DNA of 64,000 bases from the NCBI RefSeq assembly GCF_021869535.1, contig NW_026262737.1, positions 432,001-496,000 on the forward strand. The letters are read 5' to 3'. This document shows positions 12,081 through 23,529 of this stretch, piece after piece. Within the stretch, counting starts at the first letter, position 1, and every line of letters begins with the position of its first letter. This stretch comes from Mytilus californianus. Its lineage: Eukaryota > Mollusca > Bivalvia > Mytilida > Mytilidae. A program made the position numbers and the translations under genes. Below the pieces are notes generated by a model. The model was given only the letters and a program-made list of their open reading frames with translations, did not search any database and was not told the origin of the DNA.

Positions 12081-12557
12081 ATGTACTATTATTTTGTCTC
12101 TTGTTGAGAGAGGTCTTATTGGCAAGCATACAACATCTTCTTATTTTATATATACTACAGAAAGAAAGATAACGATTTACTGAATATATTTTTTTGAACA
12201 AAAAGACAATAAAACATTAAGGCAAATTTAACTAAAACTGTGAGTCAACTCACAAAAAAAAAAAAACCCTGTCCTATATTATACTATGTAAGTTTAATTA
12301 TCTCCCTTGAAATATTTTGAATCGGGATTATCCTCCTTCACGCAATGTAAAGCACCGAAAAATCCGTGTATTATCAATAAATAAACCCGGGATATTCCGA
12401 ATGGATCGCAAACACGTTAAAGTTATTTTTTAAGACTTTAATCGACACAGTGTTACACAAGCATTTCTCCCTACGGAAATCTGACGAATTTGCTTATATC
12501 AGATATAATATAGGTATGATTGGCCTCCGTGGCCTATTTTCAACGTTGTCTACACCC

Positions 12558-12674
12558 TCAGCCAGCAGTCCGTCCAGAATAGAGTCCGTAAAAGATATTT
12601 TGTTTTATGGTTAAAAAATTTGAAGCAGACGCAATGGCGAGGTAGGCAAGAACGATAACCGTTCGCGCATACAT
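12558..12674 (-). CDS. Small secreted peptide candidate (38 codons)
   Basis: An ATG at 12674-12672 opens a 38-codon frame ending at a TGA (12560-12558). The first 18 residues, MYARTVIVLAYLAIASAS, have the shape of a signal peptide: short basic start, hydrophobic core, and small residues before a likely cut at ASA/ASN. In the next frame a second open stretch begins just downstream (about 12625) and runs to about 12515 with non-repetitive sequence (SFTDSILDGLLAEGVDN). The two would join if a single base in the A-run near 12620 were extra. It may therefore be a slightly broken gene, a first exon, or chance. I do not recognise a family, and no splice donor is obvious. Confidence 0.35.
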   Translation of the reverse strand: MYARTVIVLAYLAIASASNFLTIKQNIFYGLYSGRTAG

Positions 12675-13289
12675 TTTTGTGAAAACCACGCCTTGGTCAT
12701 ACAAATATCCAATCGATTCCGCAAGCCGCTATTGTTTTCCATGTGAAACTATGGATACGGGTGGAAGGAGAAAAGGCTAAATTTTTGTAATCCGAGTGTC
12801 AGTGGTTTCCGGGAAGATGGAAACGATTTCTTTTTCACATCTTTTTCAAAAAAATGTTCATATCTACATTGACAATCGACCCCTAAGTATGCCTGACAAC
12901 CGTATCTGAAAGTTGAAGATATTTCCAAAATTCTAAGCTACCAATGAAGAAAATCGGATAAGTAACAGCTTGCGGAATGATTTTCAAAATCAGTATTACC
13001 TTTGAAACATAGTTTTTCTGGTGGCCATTTTTTTCAAAACATATCCAAATCACTCCAATACCCATCAAACTTATATATTTAGAAAGATAAATGTCTACAC
13101 TTTTATTACATATCACTCTTTTGGTCATACAATATATTTTTCACCTTTTTCTAAGCAATTGCAGTTGGGTAAAATATGATTTTTTTGCCGTTGCAAGAAA
13201 ATCGTTAACGTTACGATAATCGCACTGGCGATCTCCCTACCAAAAACCGGGGATGAACTCATGTACTCTGGGAGTCGCAGTTCTTACTT

Positions 13290-13840
13290 TCACATGTGGC
13301 ACTTGTCGTGTACCCCTTGCAAGTACAGTTCCGTTGACAGGCTCTAGCGTATCGTCTACTGGGAAATATATACTCCATATACAGGCACTGATGGAAATTA
13401 GCTTCTTAGAAATGGAAAGTCAGGTTGGAAGCTAAAATTATATGGTCAATGTCTAGATGTAAGTCAAGATACGAGGAAGACATAACTATCTATGGTATCC
13501 TTTTCGAAGTAAATTGGGATAGATAGTTGCGTAAAACATGATAAAAAATCTCCAAACTAATTAGTGTGAGGACTTCGTCTATATATCGCAACGTGAAGTT
13601 TAAGAATATTGCTATCTTATTTTCAATCGTCATGAGAAACCTCTGTATGATGTTTGACTCAAATGACGTGTATGATTAACAAAACAAATGGGAAAACGAG
13701 GAGAACAATTGTTTTTTATGGGAATGCCAAGTTTAAAAAAACGTAATCCTCATCCAAATGTAAAATAAGATATGTTGTCAACCGAATAAGCATTTATCTT
13801 GATGATGTCAGTTTTAGAGAATTGTTTCTTTGACATATTT
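13290..13840 (-). pseudogene. Decayed reverse transcriptase of the Penelope-like element
   Basis: Translating the minus strand by eye recovers, in the same order as the better copy at 19184-19738, a GIPIKNNC block (normally GIPMGTNC) near 13715-13735, RYIDEVLTL near 13570-13600 in place of RYIDDVLSL, a YLDLHLDID-like block, and a VYGVYIS...RRYARAC stretch near 13340-13385. Frameshifts and stops separate these blocks. Plus-strand text near 13770-13820 still matches the start of the other copy. It is an old, dead copy. Confidence 0.7.
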
Positions 13841-14329
13841 GAATCGGAATGGTTTTTGTTGTTGAGAAAATATGATTTATCCCTTCCTTGAACAAGATAA
13901 TGCTTTTTTAGTTAATCATTTTTTTAATTATAGACATAATGCATACACCACAATGTGAACAACATCTGTTAAATAAAAAAACTAACGCATACTTCACTTT
14001 TTTTCAGATTATGTTATAATGCAAGATATCTGAAGCTTTTTATAGCTTTCAATGTCCTGTTAAGGCACACTGCAAACAAAGATCAGAAGCGTCGTGTAAT
14101 TCTTGGGTCAGTTACTTGTTACAGTTGATTGTATGATCAAAATAAAAACAATTTCCCCGAGTTTGTAAAGAAAATCCAGAAATTGAAGCACCTTTTTATG
14201 GTCCAAAACTGTAAACATCACTATATCACATGTTTCATCTATCCTTACATAATTGATCTAATATGGAGTTATGTGTATCTGATATTTGGCATGTTGGCAT
14301 TATACTTTGCTTTACGGTGCAGATAATGT

Positions 14330-15140
14330 AAGCACAGTAAGATAGAAAACTGGAAGGCATCACGATAACTCAAAGAAAAAAAATACTAATAAGGAAAGTA
14401 GTTTAAATTAAATTTAAATTTAAATGCAATTCAAAAGTAAACAATTCAACACAGGACTGCTCATAATAACTGCTAACACTGGCTATATTATCTTTGCCAG
14501 GACATTTCTAGTCGATCGGTGGTAAAGGTCTGATATTTCTTTCGATAAATACATGTATCATTGCTATTTTTATAGGGATAAGTAAGCAGGAGATACCATA
14601 TCAATTCATATAGACTTGTGAAAAGAGGACAAACGTGTAAAAAAAAATATTTCAAAATCTCTCAATGTTTTACATTTCATCTGTCAACATTCGTATTGTA
14701 TTTTATAGAAAAAAATGTAGTTTTCACTTACTAGAAAAGATAATAGTGATAGTTTTTTTTAATAAAATGTCATTAAGTTTTAGCTTTATCATGTTTATAT
14801 AAGAAAGCCCATTTTTACTTTATTTTTGTTGTTTCCAGTATATTGCTGTCGACTTTCAGAGCAGCTTAATTCAAACATTTAGGAAAACGATCAAGATAAC
14901 TGTACAATTAAAAGCAAATGAACCCGTGATGGCATTATACTATTATGTTTGAAAACACCTAGTGAAGCCCCTTTTGTCAGTACAGGTCTAATGTATTATT
15001 TTAGAATTGAATTCGAAGAGCATTGGTTATCTATACTAAAATAAGTATTCTCATGGTGTCCCCTTAGATGTTAATTATTCATGCAAAGTTTTGTTAATAC
15101 AAAATCTATTTTCAATATTTTGCTATGTTTTGCTATATAG
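14330..15140. other. Probable intron or upstream region of the 15141 exon
   Basis: AT-rich with no open frame of note. It ends in the acceptor TTTTGCTATATAG at 15140. No upstream exon with a compatible phase was established. Confidence 0.35.
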
Positions 15141-15426
15141 GACGAAAGCTGACAATTGCCGGGTCAATCCAAGGAGCTGATTGTGACAATGAATTTTATC
15201 AACCAAATAAATTCTGGTCTTCCGGGAACAGTCGCTGTGCCTTTAAAATATCGTTCTGCAGCGATGAAGGACAATTGTTTTTTGGTAATGGTACAACGAA
15301 AAATGATAGGCTTTGTGGCTGTGATTATACGAGAGGATATGATTTTATAGTTAGGCAAAAACAACAATGTCATTGTGTACCAACAGAGGAAAATTGCTCC
15401 TGTTACCTTAAGTTATGTTCCTTTAG
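15141..15426 (+). CDS. Exon for a cysteine-rich extracellular domain
   Basis: A 286-bp exon is bounded by an acceptor (GCTATATAG) and a donor (CTTTAG/GTATAT). It starts with two bases finishing a codon and ends with two bases of the next. The encoded ~95 residues carry about a dozen cysteines, with FCSDEGQLFFGNGTT, then RLCGCDYTRGYDF, then a CHCVP...NCSCY ending. I recognise this EGQ...CxCDYxxGYxF...CxCxP...CSC arrangement from uncharacterised bivalve ectodomain proteins, where it lies outside the cell. Its molecular role is not known to me. It has no membrane segment of its own, and neighbouring exons were not identified with confidence. A continuation past the donor reads quickly into stops, supporting the exon end. 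Confidence 0.65.
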
Positions 15427-17340
15427 GTATATATTTGTATATATATATTTATCATCCTTCCCCACCGCTATATCAGCTTCCTCAACATATCTGTAAAACT
15501 CGTATCCAGTTAGCGCGTGCAAGTGAGGAGACATTATCAAGTGAGCAGGACTTATCAACAAATTCTCCCAACATATTGCCTTGTATTGTAATGGTGATAA
15601 GTCACCAAATAAATTCTTTAAATAAGATAAATTACACTTGCAGTACATATTTTACAATGAACCATTTCTTTTTTCCTAAAATTACTTTACATTCTGAAAC
15701 GAGATGTTGATAAAATGGTGTCGACGGCAGTCTTGATAAGTTCTGCCGGGACTACTTTTTTCAGAACTGAACTATTTGACCTAATTTGAACTATTGATCT
15801 GACCTCTATTGAGATCAATCTATCGATACAAATGTCAACAATGCAGTCGGAAAGCAAGCTCTTAGGAACGACCGTTGTTGCTACTTTCTTAAGACAACAA
15901 TGGGACTGATATTAAAGCCCGCCATTCTGAAATTGCGTTAATTTCGCGGAAAAAAATATTTTTGCGGCAATTTGGACATTTTTTTATTTTCTATTTCTAA
16001 CATGCCATTGGGGTCAGAAATAGATTTCTTTCTATATTTTAAGCATGTGTCTTATTATTAGAGAAAATAATGACTAAATTGGCCCTTCCTTTAACAATTA
16101 CGATAATAAATTATTCGAAATTGTCTGTTATTTTTTATTCTTTTGTCATAGATAAACAAAGATTATATAGATGATCATAGATCTATACTATAAAACAAAT
16201 TGATAATACGTATCTCAAAGTTTAAAAAAAAAATCAAGTCTAACGTTCTGTCACCCCTTATGAAACCCCGTTTTAACTAAATTCCAAAAGAAAGACATTT
16301 TTTGACATTGTAGTTTTTTGGTTTTACACATCAATGTCAACATGCATCCGAACAGAATGTACACATATTTAGTGTCATTTAGTGTGTTTGTTTAAAAAAG
16401 CAATGGCGAGTTCAACTGTAGTAAATTTGATTGGATTAATTATTCTATTTAAGTAAAATGTTTGACGTTAACTAAAACCTAAGGTAAGGAATTTTTATAC
16501 TGTCTGTGCACCACCTTAAGATGACTAAAACAAAACGCATTCATTGTTGGGAATATCATTTTTTTTGTGATGAATCAAGGAATCCTGCAAAAGGGTTGTC
16601 CTTTGAACTTAAAACAATCTCTTTCAGACTTGCATTTTAATCACTCTTATTCAAAGCATTTTCATACTTACATGAAGTGTGACTTACTTATGACTTGTGA
16701 TCTAAAACATAATTGTTGACTTAGCAATCAGAAACTGCTATGAAGTACTTTTAATATGCATAGTTATTTATTTTGTTTAAATCGAAGAAGGAAAATATGA
16801 AATCGAATCTTTCTCGTTCTTATTTATTATATGCGCAAGTTCATGATTATAAACCATTTAAAGCCATTGGTTTAGGCTTTTTTATAATTTGAGTCCATTC
16901 AGTAGAACTTGCATCATAAGGAATCAATGAGACAAAATTTATTGTTATATTGAGTTTAATCATACAAGGATTGCAAACCAATTTCCTTTTATTTCAAATT
17001 ATGAAGAATTTACATTGAGAATACTTTGATTATTATCTCTTTTAAATGTATATCCTATAGGAAAAAGGTACAGCATGCTTTGGTTTCATTTGATATGACT
17101 TTTTTGGGGAAACAGAGTCGTTTCAGTTGAAGAAAAAATGACCCTAAAAATGCGGGGGTGGCAGTTTAAATTATTAAAAACATTTAAATTCACAGTAAAA
17201 CTTATAATAAAAATTGATTAATTAAATGCACATATATTATACACTCTAGATTAAACATTTCATTTTAAATAATAACTATTTACATACAAGAAGGACAATT
17301 TACCAACATCTGTCTTTCTCAAATTAACTTCAAATTCAAA
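15427..17340. other. No gene recognised
   Basis: A possible acceptor (CACCGCTATATCAG at about 15474) with a compatible phase leads to a stop after about 12 codons. A second non-repetitive open stretch (about 15509-15600) has no matching phase. The rest is AT-rich and unassigned. Confidence 0.35.
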
Positions 17341-17350
17341 CTTCAAATCT

Positions 17351-17496
17351 GAATGTGGATTGTATAGATATTGAAAAATATCAGCCCCTCGACAGAATAT
17401 GAAGCTAAATGGCTCGTTCGCTACGCTCACTCGACATTTAGCTTCATATTCTGGCTCGCGGGCTGATATTTTTCTATATCTACATATCCACATCCA
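17351..17496. repeat. Long near-perfect hairpin, 146 bp
   Basis: The arms pair in two blocks: GAATGTGGAT...GATATTGAAAAATATCAGCCC with its mirror, then CAGAATATGAAGCTAAATG with CATTTAGCTTCATATTCTG. A GC-richer loop with GCTCGTTCGCTACGCTCAC separates them. The minus open frame 17260-17541 is read through this palindrome and is not called. Confidence 0.85.
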
Positions 17497-17869
17497 GATA
17501 ACATGTACATATATTTGATTTGAAAAATTTCGAACTTTCAAATCAAGTAACAGAAAAAGTGCTAAATGTTACATTTTGGTTATTCTTATAAAAAATTTAC
17601 GAAAAGATGAAATGTATAATATTCATGACTGTTGTGAAAAAGGTCAAACCTTGTTTTGTATGCTAAATGAAATATACAATAAACACATACACATACATGT
17701 ATATAGAAAACAAAGCTTCCTATGTAGCACAATATATTGTAACAAAAAATTCACCAAATTGGTAATGTCCACAGTTGCTAAACTCATCATATGTGTATTC
17801 TAATTTTGCTTCTTCGAAAGAAATAATTGAAAAGAATGCATTACCTATGAATGTCGTTTGTTAGATAAA

Positions 17870-18000
17870 GAGAGGCGGATGATACCAAAGGGATATTCAA
17901 ACTGATAAGAAAACGAAAGACTAATCATGCTAATCAACACGAACTTGTGATTTATTAAAACTCGTCCCCACTAAAGTATCCAGGTTGAAATGATTATGAT
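17870..18000 (-). mobile_element. Fragment of the Penelope-like element, 3' end
   Basis: GCGGATGATACCAAAGGGA and the following AACTGATAAG...CAACACGAAC text match the start of the copy at 18765-18915. Confidence 0.5.
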
Positions 18001-18739
18001 TCCCTTACTTTTTGGTGAGACAATGAAGATTCTAATCTATGAAAATTGTCCTTCTATGCAACCTACTCCCACTGCATGCATATTAAATGTGTTCCTTGTA
18101 AAATTATATTTAAAGACAACTTTAGTATTGTCTAATAACATCTACATGATCTATAATGAAAGTCTTATCAATCTTACGTCCTACATGGCTTGCATCAAAC
18201 GTAATAACGACATATCTTGGTCGAACGTTTAATTCGATAAGTCAATTAATTGATGACATGAAACATCAAACAATATATTTTGCTGTATTTGTACTGCATA
18301 TAACATGCATTACATTGTTCAATGGAGTCGATACTTTTTTTTATCAAAAGTGATGAATAAAAACCGGATAAGTTGATAAGGGAAACAAATAATACCGGCA
18401 CATTCAGTTTACTAATGTCAAAATTTCGTAAATCTATTACGAATTCGCAAAATCACAATTAAAATCTAAACCCATAAGAGATCGTATCAACGCTTAACGG
18501 AGCGATACCGTGCGCCACTGCAGTGAAGCATATTTTGTTATAAATGAAACAACCGTCAGTTCAGGAGAAAAACAGACAGAGACACTGTTATAATATGTAT
18601 ATTTGAATCAATAGCAGGATATTATATCCTAATTTTTAAGGTGATTGTGTTTTTCGAGTCCTGAAATTCTTATACGATCCATGTTAGCTTATCGATCCTT
18701 TGAATAAATGTATTATCAAAGATTATCAATTTAACATTG

Positions 18740-19800
18740 TGACAAATGATAGCAACACGTTATAAAAGAGGGACGAAAGATACCAGAGGGACAGTCAAAC
18801 TCATAGATCGAAAACAAACTGACAACGTCATGGCCAAAAATAAAAAGACAAACAGACAAATAATAGTACAGATAACACAACATAGAAAACCAAAGACTAA
18901 GCAACACGAACCCCACCAAAAACTGGGGGTGATCTCAGGTGCTCCGGAAGGGTAAGCAGATCCTGCTCCACATGTGGCACCCGTCGTGTTGCTTATGTTA
19001 TTACAAATCCGGTAAATAGTCTAACTCGGTAGGTTACATTCGTGAAATTGGAGGGTATTGTAGTAACGACATAAGGAACATATCCGATATAATCTGTGAA
19101 ACGGTTATTCCATAACGGTCAACCAACTCGTGATGGCGTCCGTAAAATTTACGAAGGGATGACTTCAACTTCACCATTTGGAACTATTGGTTTAATAGCT
19201 TCCTTGTGAGCAGCAATCCTCTATCAAGGAAATCATGATAGGAAACACAAGCCCGGGAATATCGTATCAATTGGGAGATATATATTCCGTATGCAGGAGC
19301 TGCTGGAATGTTGCTACATAGAAATGGAAAGTTCACAATAAGGAAGCTGACATCATCTCTTTTGTCGTAAAGTTTTGTTTTCAACCGACCATCATTGTCT
19401 TTTTCTAGATTTAAGTCAAGATATGAGGCAGACTTAACTGTATCTGTAGTATTCTTAATCTCTAGTTCGATGGGATAGATTCGTTCAACATAGTCACCAA
19501 ATTTTGTATTATTTAGTGAGAGAACATAATCTATATAGCGGAACGTAGAGTTAAAGGATATTGCTAACTTCTTATCTTTCTTCCTAAGAAGTACCTGTAT
19601 GAAGTCAGCCTCATAATAATAAAGAAACAAGTCGGCAAGAAGAGGGGCACAATTGGTTCCCATTGGAATTCCGACAGTCTGTTGAAATACAAGTCCTCCA
19701 AAGGTAACAAATATGTTGTCAATCAAGAAATATCGCATATCCGAAGCGCTTACCTGGATTTACCTTCATCAGGAATGGTGAACACCGTAATTATTTTTCT
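18740..19800 (-). mobile_element. Penelope-like retroelement, best copy (5' truncated)
   Basis: The reverse-transcriptase frame 19738-19184 is followed on the minus strand by about 440 bp of non-coding tail whose blocks recur across the window: CACCCGTCGTGTTGCTTATG, GGTGATCTCAGGTGCTCCGG and GATACCAGAGGGACAGTCAA. Further partial copies lie at 6285, 11713, 13290, 17870, 23530, 26660, 45480, 52430 and 56850. Upstream of the frame, GGAATGGTGAACACC...GCGCTTACCTGGATT also recurs. The element is incomplete at its 5' side. Confidence 0.7.
19184..19738 (-). CDS. Reverse transcriptase fragment, Penelope-like
   Basis: The 184-codon frame is the core and C-terminal part of a reverse transcriptase, which copies element RNA into DNA. 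Visible blocks in order: FLIDNIFVTFGGLVFQQ, then GIPMGTNCAPLLADLF (about residues 23-38), FRYIDYVLSLNN (about 66-77), SASYLDLNLE, then a C-terminal YGIYISQLIRYSRACVSY. The catalytic motif is normally YIDD; here the second aspartate is tyrosine (YIDY), so this copy should be inactive. The N-terminal fingers and any GIY-YIG endonuclease are absent. Assignment to Penelope-like elements rests on recognition of the RT type; another RT clade is possible. The initiating ATG is internal to the domain and only marks the open frame. Confidence 0.65.
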   Translation of the reverse strand: MRYFLIDNIFVTFGGLVFQQTVGIPMGTNCAPLLADLFLYYYEADFIQVLLRKKDKKLAISFNSTFRYIDYVLSLNNTKFGDYVERIYPIELEIKNTTDTVKSASYLDLNLEKDNDGRLKTKLYDKRDDVSFLIVNFPFLCSNIPAAPAYGIYISQLIRYSRACVSYHDFLDRGLLLTRKLLNQ

Positions 19801-20149
19801 GAATATTGTTTTTAGAAGTACTTACAAATTAAAACATAACTGAATATGCATTGCCATTAACGCCTATTGATCAACATACTGTCTATACTTTGCAATGTAC
19901 ATGTTTATGTTCCCTACACTGTTTATGCCGTATTTATCCTTTATCTATTGGATGTGTATTGATTAATATTTTGTCGTAGATATATGGGTTTGTAACTGTC
20001 TTTGAACTAGCTTTTATTAAGTGCGAGTACTTTCAATTCGTTCTTTTTGACTTATGTCTTTTTTTTAGTTTGTTGTTTTGCTTTGTATCGATCTCCTGTT
20101 AACTGATTTTTGTAGTTTGTTCTTATTTGGGTTGTTACAATATTGTCAT

Positions 20150-20480
20150 AAGTAGGGGGATGGTCACCCCCAATTATCTTAAACCCCGCTACTTATATAT
20201 GAACCTGTCCCAACTGAGGAGTATGTTATTCAGTGGTCGTCGTGCGTTACTGTATATCATATTTGTTTTTCGTTTTGTTTCTTTTGTATATTAATCGTTG
20301 TTATTTCATTTGATTTGTTTTACATTTTGTTATGTCGAGGCTTTTGAAAGCTAGCTATGTTGTATGTGTTTTTTCCTTGTTGACGTTCGTACGGCAACCT
20401 ATAGTTGCTCACGTCTACGTCATATGTTCTCGAGCAGATCGTATGCATCATAGGCAATCATACCGCATCTGATTTCATAC
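20150..20480 (-). repeat. Composite mussel repeat module
   Basis: Contains AAACCCCGCTACTTATATAT, CCTGTCCCAACTGAGGAGTA and CAGTGGTCGTCGTGCGTTAC, a module seen again near 37590-37670 and partly at 32178-32465. It is followed by a worn, reversed GAGACAACT-family fragment (about 20370-20470). Confidence 0.6.
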
Positions 20481-20942
20481 TGTTCCGTCTAAAAGAGGAT
20501 ACGAAGATTTTAAAGTGTCCCATGGGACACCATTTTACACGATAGTGTTGTAGTTATTTGCATATTCTTATAAACAAACCGCTTAAAGTACCGAACAGTT
20601 TCCAAATGACACTGTTCATTTTACTTCCTTAAAAGTAAAATTTTAATGGAAATAATTTTACTGGCATCCTTGCTATGGTAAGATTGGAAGACTCTTAATT
20701 TTGGTCTGACACATTTCAAAAAATGTTCTAAAATTGATAATTCATTTTAATCGTATATTAAACAAATTACTCTAACTATGTATTGAATTTTCTATTCAAG
20801 ATTATGAGTGCCTTGATAAGAATACCTGGAAAAGTTTCAAGTGCGAACTTATTGCAACTCTCGTGTAAGTGTTTTATGTAACCTATACATCACGATTATT
20901 ATCTGATGTCTGGCATCATTAATGTTTTAATTGTACTAGACC

Positions 20943-20956
20943 GTAACCATGGTAAC
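20943..20956. promoter_or_regulatory. Palindromic X-box-like (RFX) site
   Basis: GTAACCATGGTAAC fits the X-box consensus and is self-complementary. No gene start is identified beside it. Confidence 0.25.
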
Positions 20957-21779
20957 GTCTGCTACTAAAGATTCTTCTTCAGAAGCTGATAAAAATGACG
21001 TATTCTCTTCTACACAGAGTGACGTTTAATTTTGTTTACATTATTTTTACTTGCATAAATGTCTGTCCATTGTCCTTAATTACATTTTAAATATTCGGCG
21101 ACTTCATAAACAGGTCAGTTTCGTTCGAGAATTGTATAGGTATAAAGCTAATGCAACGAATATATAATTTATTAGATTAAAACTTGCAAAGTATGCATGT
21201 CCGTCGGAGAGGGTTCATGGTCATCGTTAAGTTTTCGTTATCAGTTCAGTTTCTCTTATACTATTAGTTACGCGTCCACTTTAACAAATGCTTGTTAGAT
21301 GATTCGAAGCGGTCAATGCTCGTTAGAAATGATAGCCTAAACCTAATTTTCGATGTTCATTAATTGATGTTAAGTTCTCCGGATAATAAAAATTAAAGAT
21401 ATGGTGGATCACCCAATATACATACATGCAAATACAAAAGTAAACATAGTTTTTTTTTATATTTTTTGGCATGATGAAGTGGGTTTCTCTTTGGTTTGTA
21501 AATGAATTTGACTGTCTCTATGCATTCTTCAACCTCTTTCCTAGTGCACCTTTATTGATAAAAGGACAATCCATGAACATTCCATTCGTTGCAAAATCTT
21601 CATTCACAGTTTGCTTAAATATTTCTTACTCATGAATTGCCAGTTTAACAATAGTTTTCTTTCTACCTAGGACATAATATAGGTGAAATTTGAATTGACA
21701 TGAATACGAGAGAACACAGATGCTCTTGATTGATGATCCTACGCCTTGTTTAAGCTTAAAGCAATTTTGAAATCGAAAT

Positions 21780-21950
21780 ATTTGAATGCCAAAATGCAAT
21801 CCTCTTTTCATGCTCTTTAACTTCGTACTTTATTTGGCCTTTTTAACTTTTTTGATTCGAGCGTCACTGATGAGTCTTTTTAAGACGAAACGTGCGTATA
21901 GCGTAAACAATTTCAATCCTGGTATCTATGGTGAGTTTTATTTTAGAAGG
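21780..21950 (+). mobile_element. Hammerhead-bearing repeat, copy 1
   Basis: Shares blocks CTTCGTACTTTATTTGG, GAGCGTCACTGATGAGTCTT and CAATCCTGGTATCTATGGTG with copies at 25600, 27700 and 30595. The plus open frame at 21786-22097 runs through it and is not a gene. Confidence 0.75.
21861..21904 (+). ncRNA. Hammerhead ribozyme, type I, near-intact
   Basis: The order fits a self-cleaving hammerhead RNA: stem I strand GCGTCA (21861-21866), core CTGATGA (21867-21873), stem II GTCT/AGAC with loop TTTTA (21874-21886), GAAA (21887-21890), minimal stem III C-GTGC-G, then cleavage after TA (21898) and the returning stem I strand TAGCGT. Stem I has one mismatch (A opposite C) and two wobbles. Hammerheads of this minimal kind are known from Penelope-like and related retroelements. 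Confidence 0.75.
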
Positions 21951-22020
21951 AACTTGTTGTATTCAAAAGTTAATCGATTTGTGTGGTTAAACAGTAAATT
22001 GCAAACAAATTTTCCAGAAG

Positions 22021-22078
22021 GTTATAGCTTTTGTTTTTGTTTTTGTTTTTGTTTTTGGTGTTTTTGTTTTTCTTTTTT
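22021..22078. repeat. (TTTTTG)n simple repeat
   Basis: Several GTTTTT units in a row with minor interruptions. Confidence 0.85.
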
Positions 22079-22089
22079 TGGAAGGGGAG

Positions 22090-23190
22090 GACGTTAATTA
22101 AACTTAATAAATCCAAGATAAGAGTATCGTGTGCAACGCTCAGAAACTATGATTTTTATTTATAAACAACATTCCAAAACAGTTGTCTAAGAGAAGATTG
22201 TTCTATTTTCTCTATAATTCGGGATATCCTCAAAACTTCCCCTTTATTACACAATAGTGTTTATCAAATTTAATGCAATTATCTACCTGTAGGTATTCAT
22301 TATTGATATTTTTATTAGATTGCCCGAAGACATCAAAGTACCCTCGACTATCATTCCACGGTTTGAAACTTATGTACCAAGTATGTTGTTTGTATGCTTA
22401 GTTTGTAATTCAACAATATGTGTGAAAAATAATATTTGACTTCAATCTGATACACTCTCGTTCTTGAAAAGTTATATAACAGAAGAGAAAATTATCAATC
22501 AAAGGTTAGTTAGAGTACTAAGAATATTTGACTTAAATGTGTTAACTTTACAGTGCAAATTATAATTGGTTTGTGAAAAAAGGGTAAAGTGGATTAATAA
22601 TACTACAAGGCTTTTGGATAAAATATGAAACCACACATCCAATTCATGTTATATTATTTGTTAGATCCAAGTACGGAATAAAAATAAAAGTAAATTATAA
22701 AAGAATTCAGGTAAATACTCGATTTACTTTTTATTTTATTTCGAATACTAAGTACATTTTGTAAATGTTAATATTCATGTTTCGAAACTATTTCAAAATC
22801 ACTCTTTGCAATTACATATTTCAAGGGTTTACTTCTGCAATTAAGTTCCGAGTACTGTATTTTATGTTGATCCCTTATAAAAAAAGGTTTAAAGTAGAGC
22901 TTTTTCGATAGGTTGTCTACTAATTAGTTTCGATTTTGAGGGGATATAATTAATAAGTTCTAACAGATTAACAGTGAAGGTAAATATTCCTAGGTAGTTG
23001 TCATTTATATCCCATATGTTAAATGTGATACTTGATAAAAGGCCTATGCATTTCATTGATACAGAAAAAATAGTAAAACATTGTTTACAACTACATGAAT
23101 AACATAGCTGAGATGATAACACTTGCCCCAAAGTTATCAGAAAGGAGGTATTTCTTTAAGAAAGTTAACCCTTTTTAAGCGTACCTTACC
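22090..23190. other. No gene or element recognised
   Basis: AT-rich with short open frames only; no recognised protein or repeat. Confidence 0.5.
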
Positions 23191-23194
23191 GAAG

Positions 23195-23480
23195 TGCCAA
23201 GTGAGATTCTGTCATTGCTTTGCGTTCGTCATCTGTTCGTCCGTCTGTTGTCCACCGTCCGTCGTCCGTATTTTTATCTTTAGAAATCTTCTCTCAAATT
23301 ACTCAATGGATTGTATTAAAGTTTGTCTGTCTCATCTGTAGCATATCAACTATAAAGACTGTGATTTTCGTCCAGCTTGATGAACAGACATAGTCACCAT
23401 GTCTTATAATAGAACGTAAGGTCAAACAAACTATAGAGTGGCTTATATCTCTAAAACTATAACAATTACAGGAAATTTGA
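23195..23480 (+). repeat. Dispersed repeat with CGTCCGTC-rich head
   Basis: GTTCGTCATCTGTTCGTCCG, followed by AAATCTTCTCTCAAATTACTC and ATATCTCTAAAACTATAACA, is typical of a mussel repeat family with a CCGTCGTCCG head. Confidence 0.5.
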
Positions 23481-23529
23481 CATAATAAAAACGGTCAGTA
23501 TAACAAGTGTATAAGAATAAAACTTATCA

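Noticed and set aside
14263-14327. Possible signal-peptide exon (MELCVSDIWHVGIILCF) with a GTAAGC donor, upstream of the 15141 exon
   Set aside because: The splice phase (two bases left over) does not match the 15141 acceptor, and a longer overlapping frame exists; no support beyond hydrophobicity.
17260-17541. 93-codon minus frame
   Set aside because: Runs through a perfect palindrome, so both halves encode mirrored DNA; composition is not protein-like.
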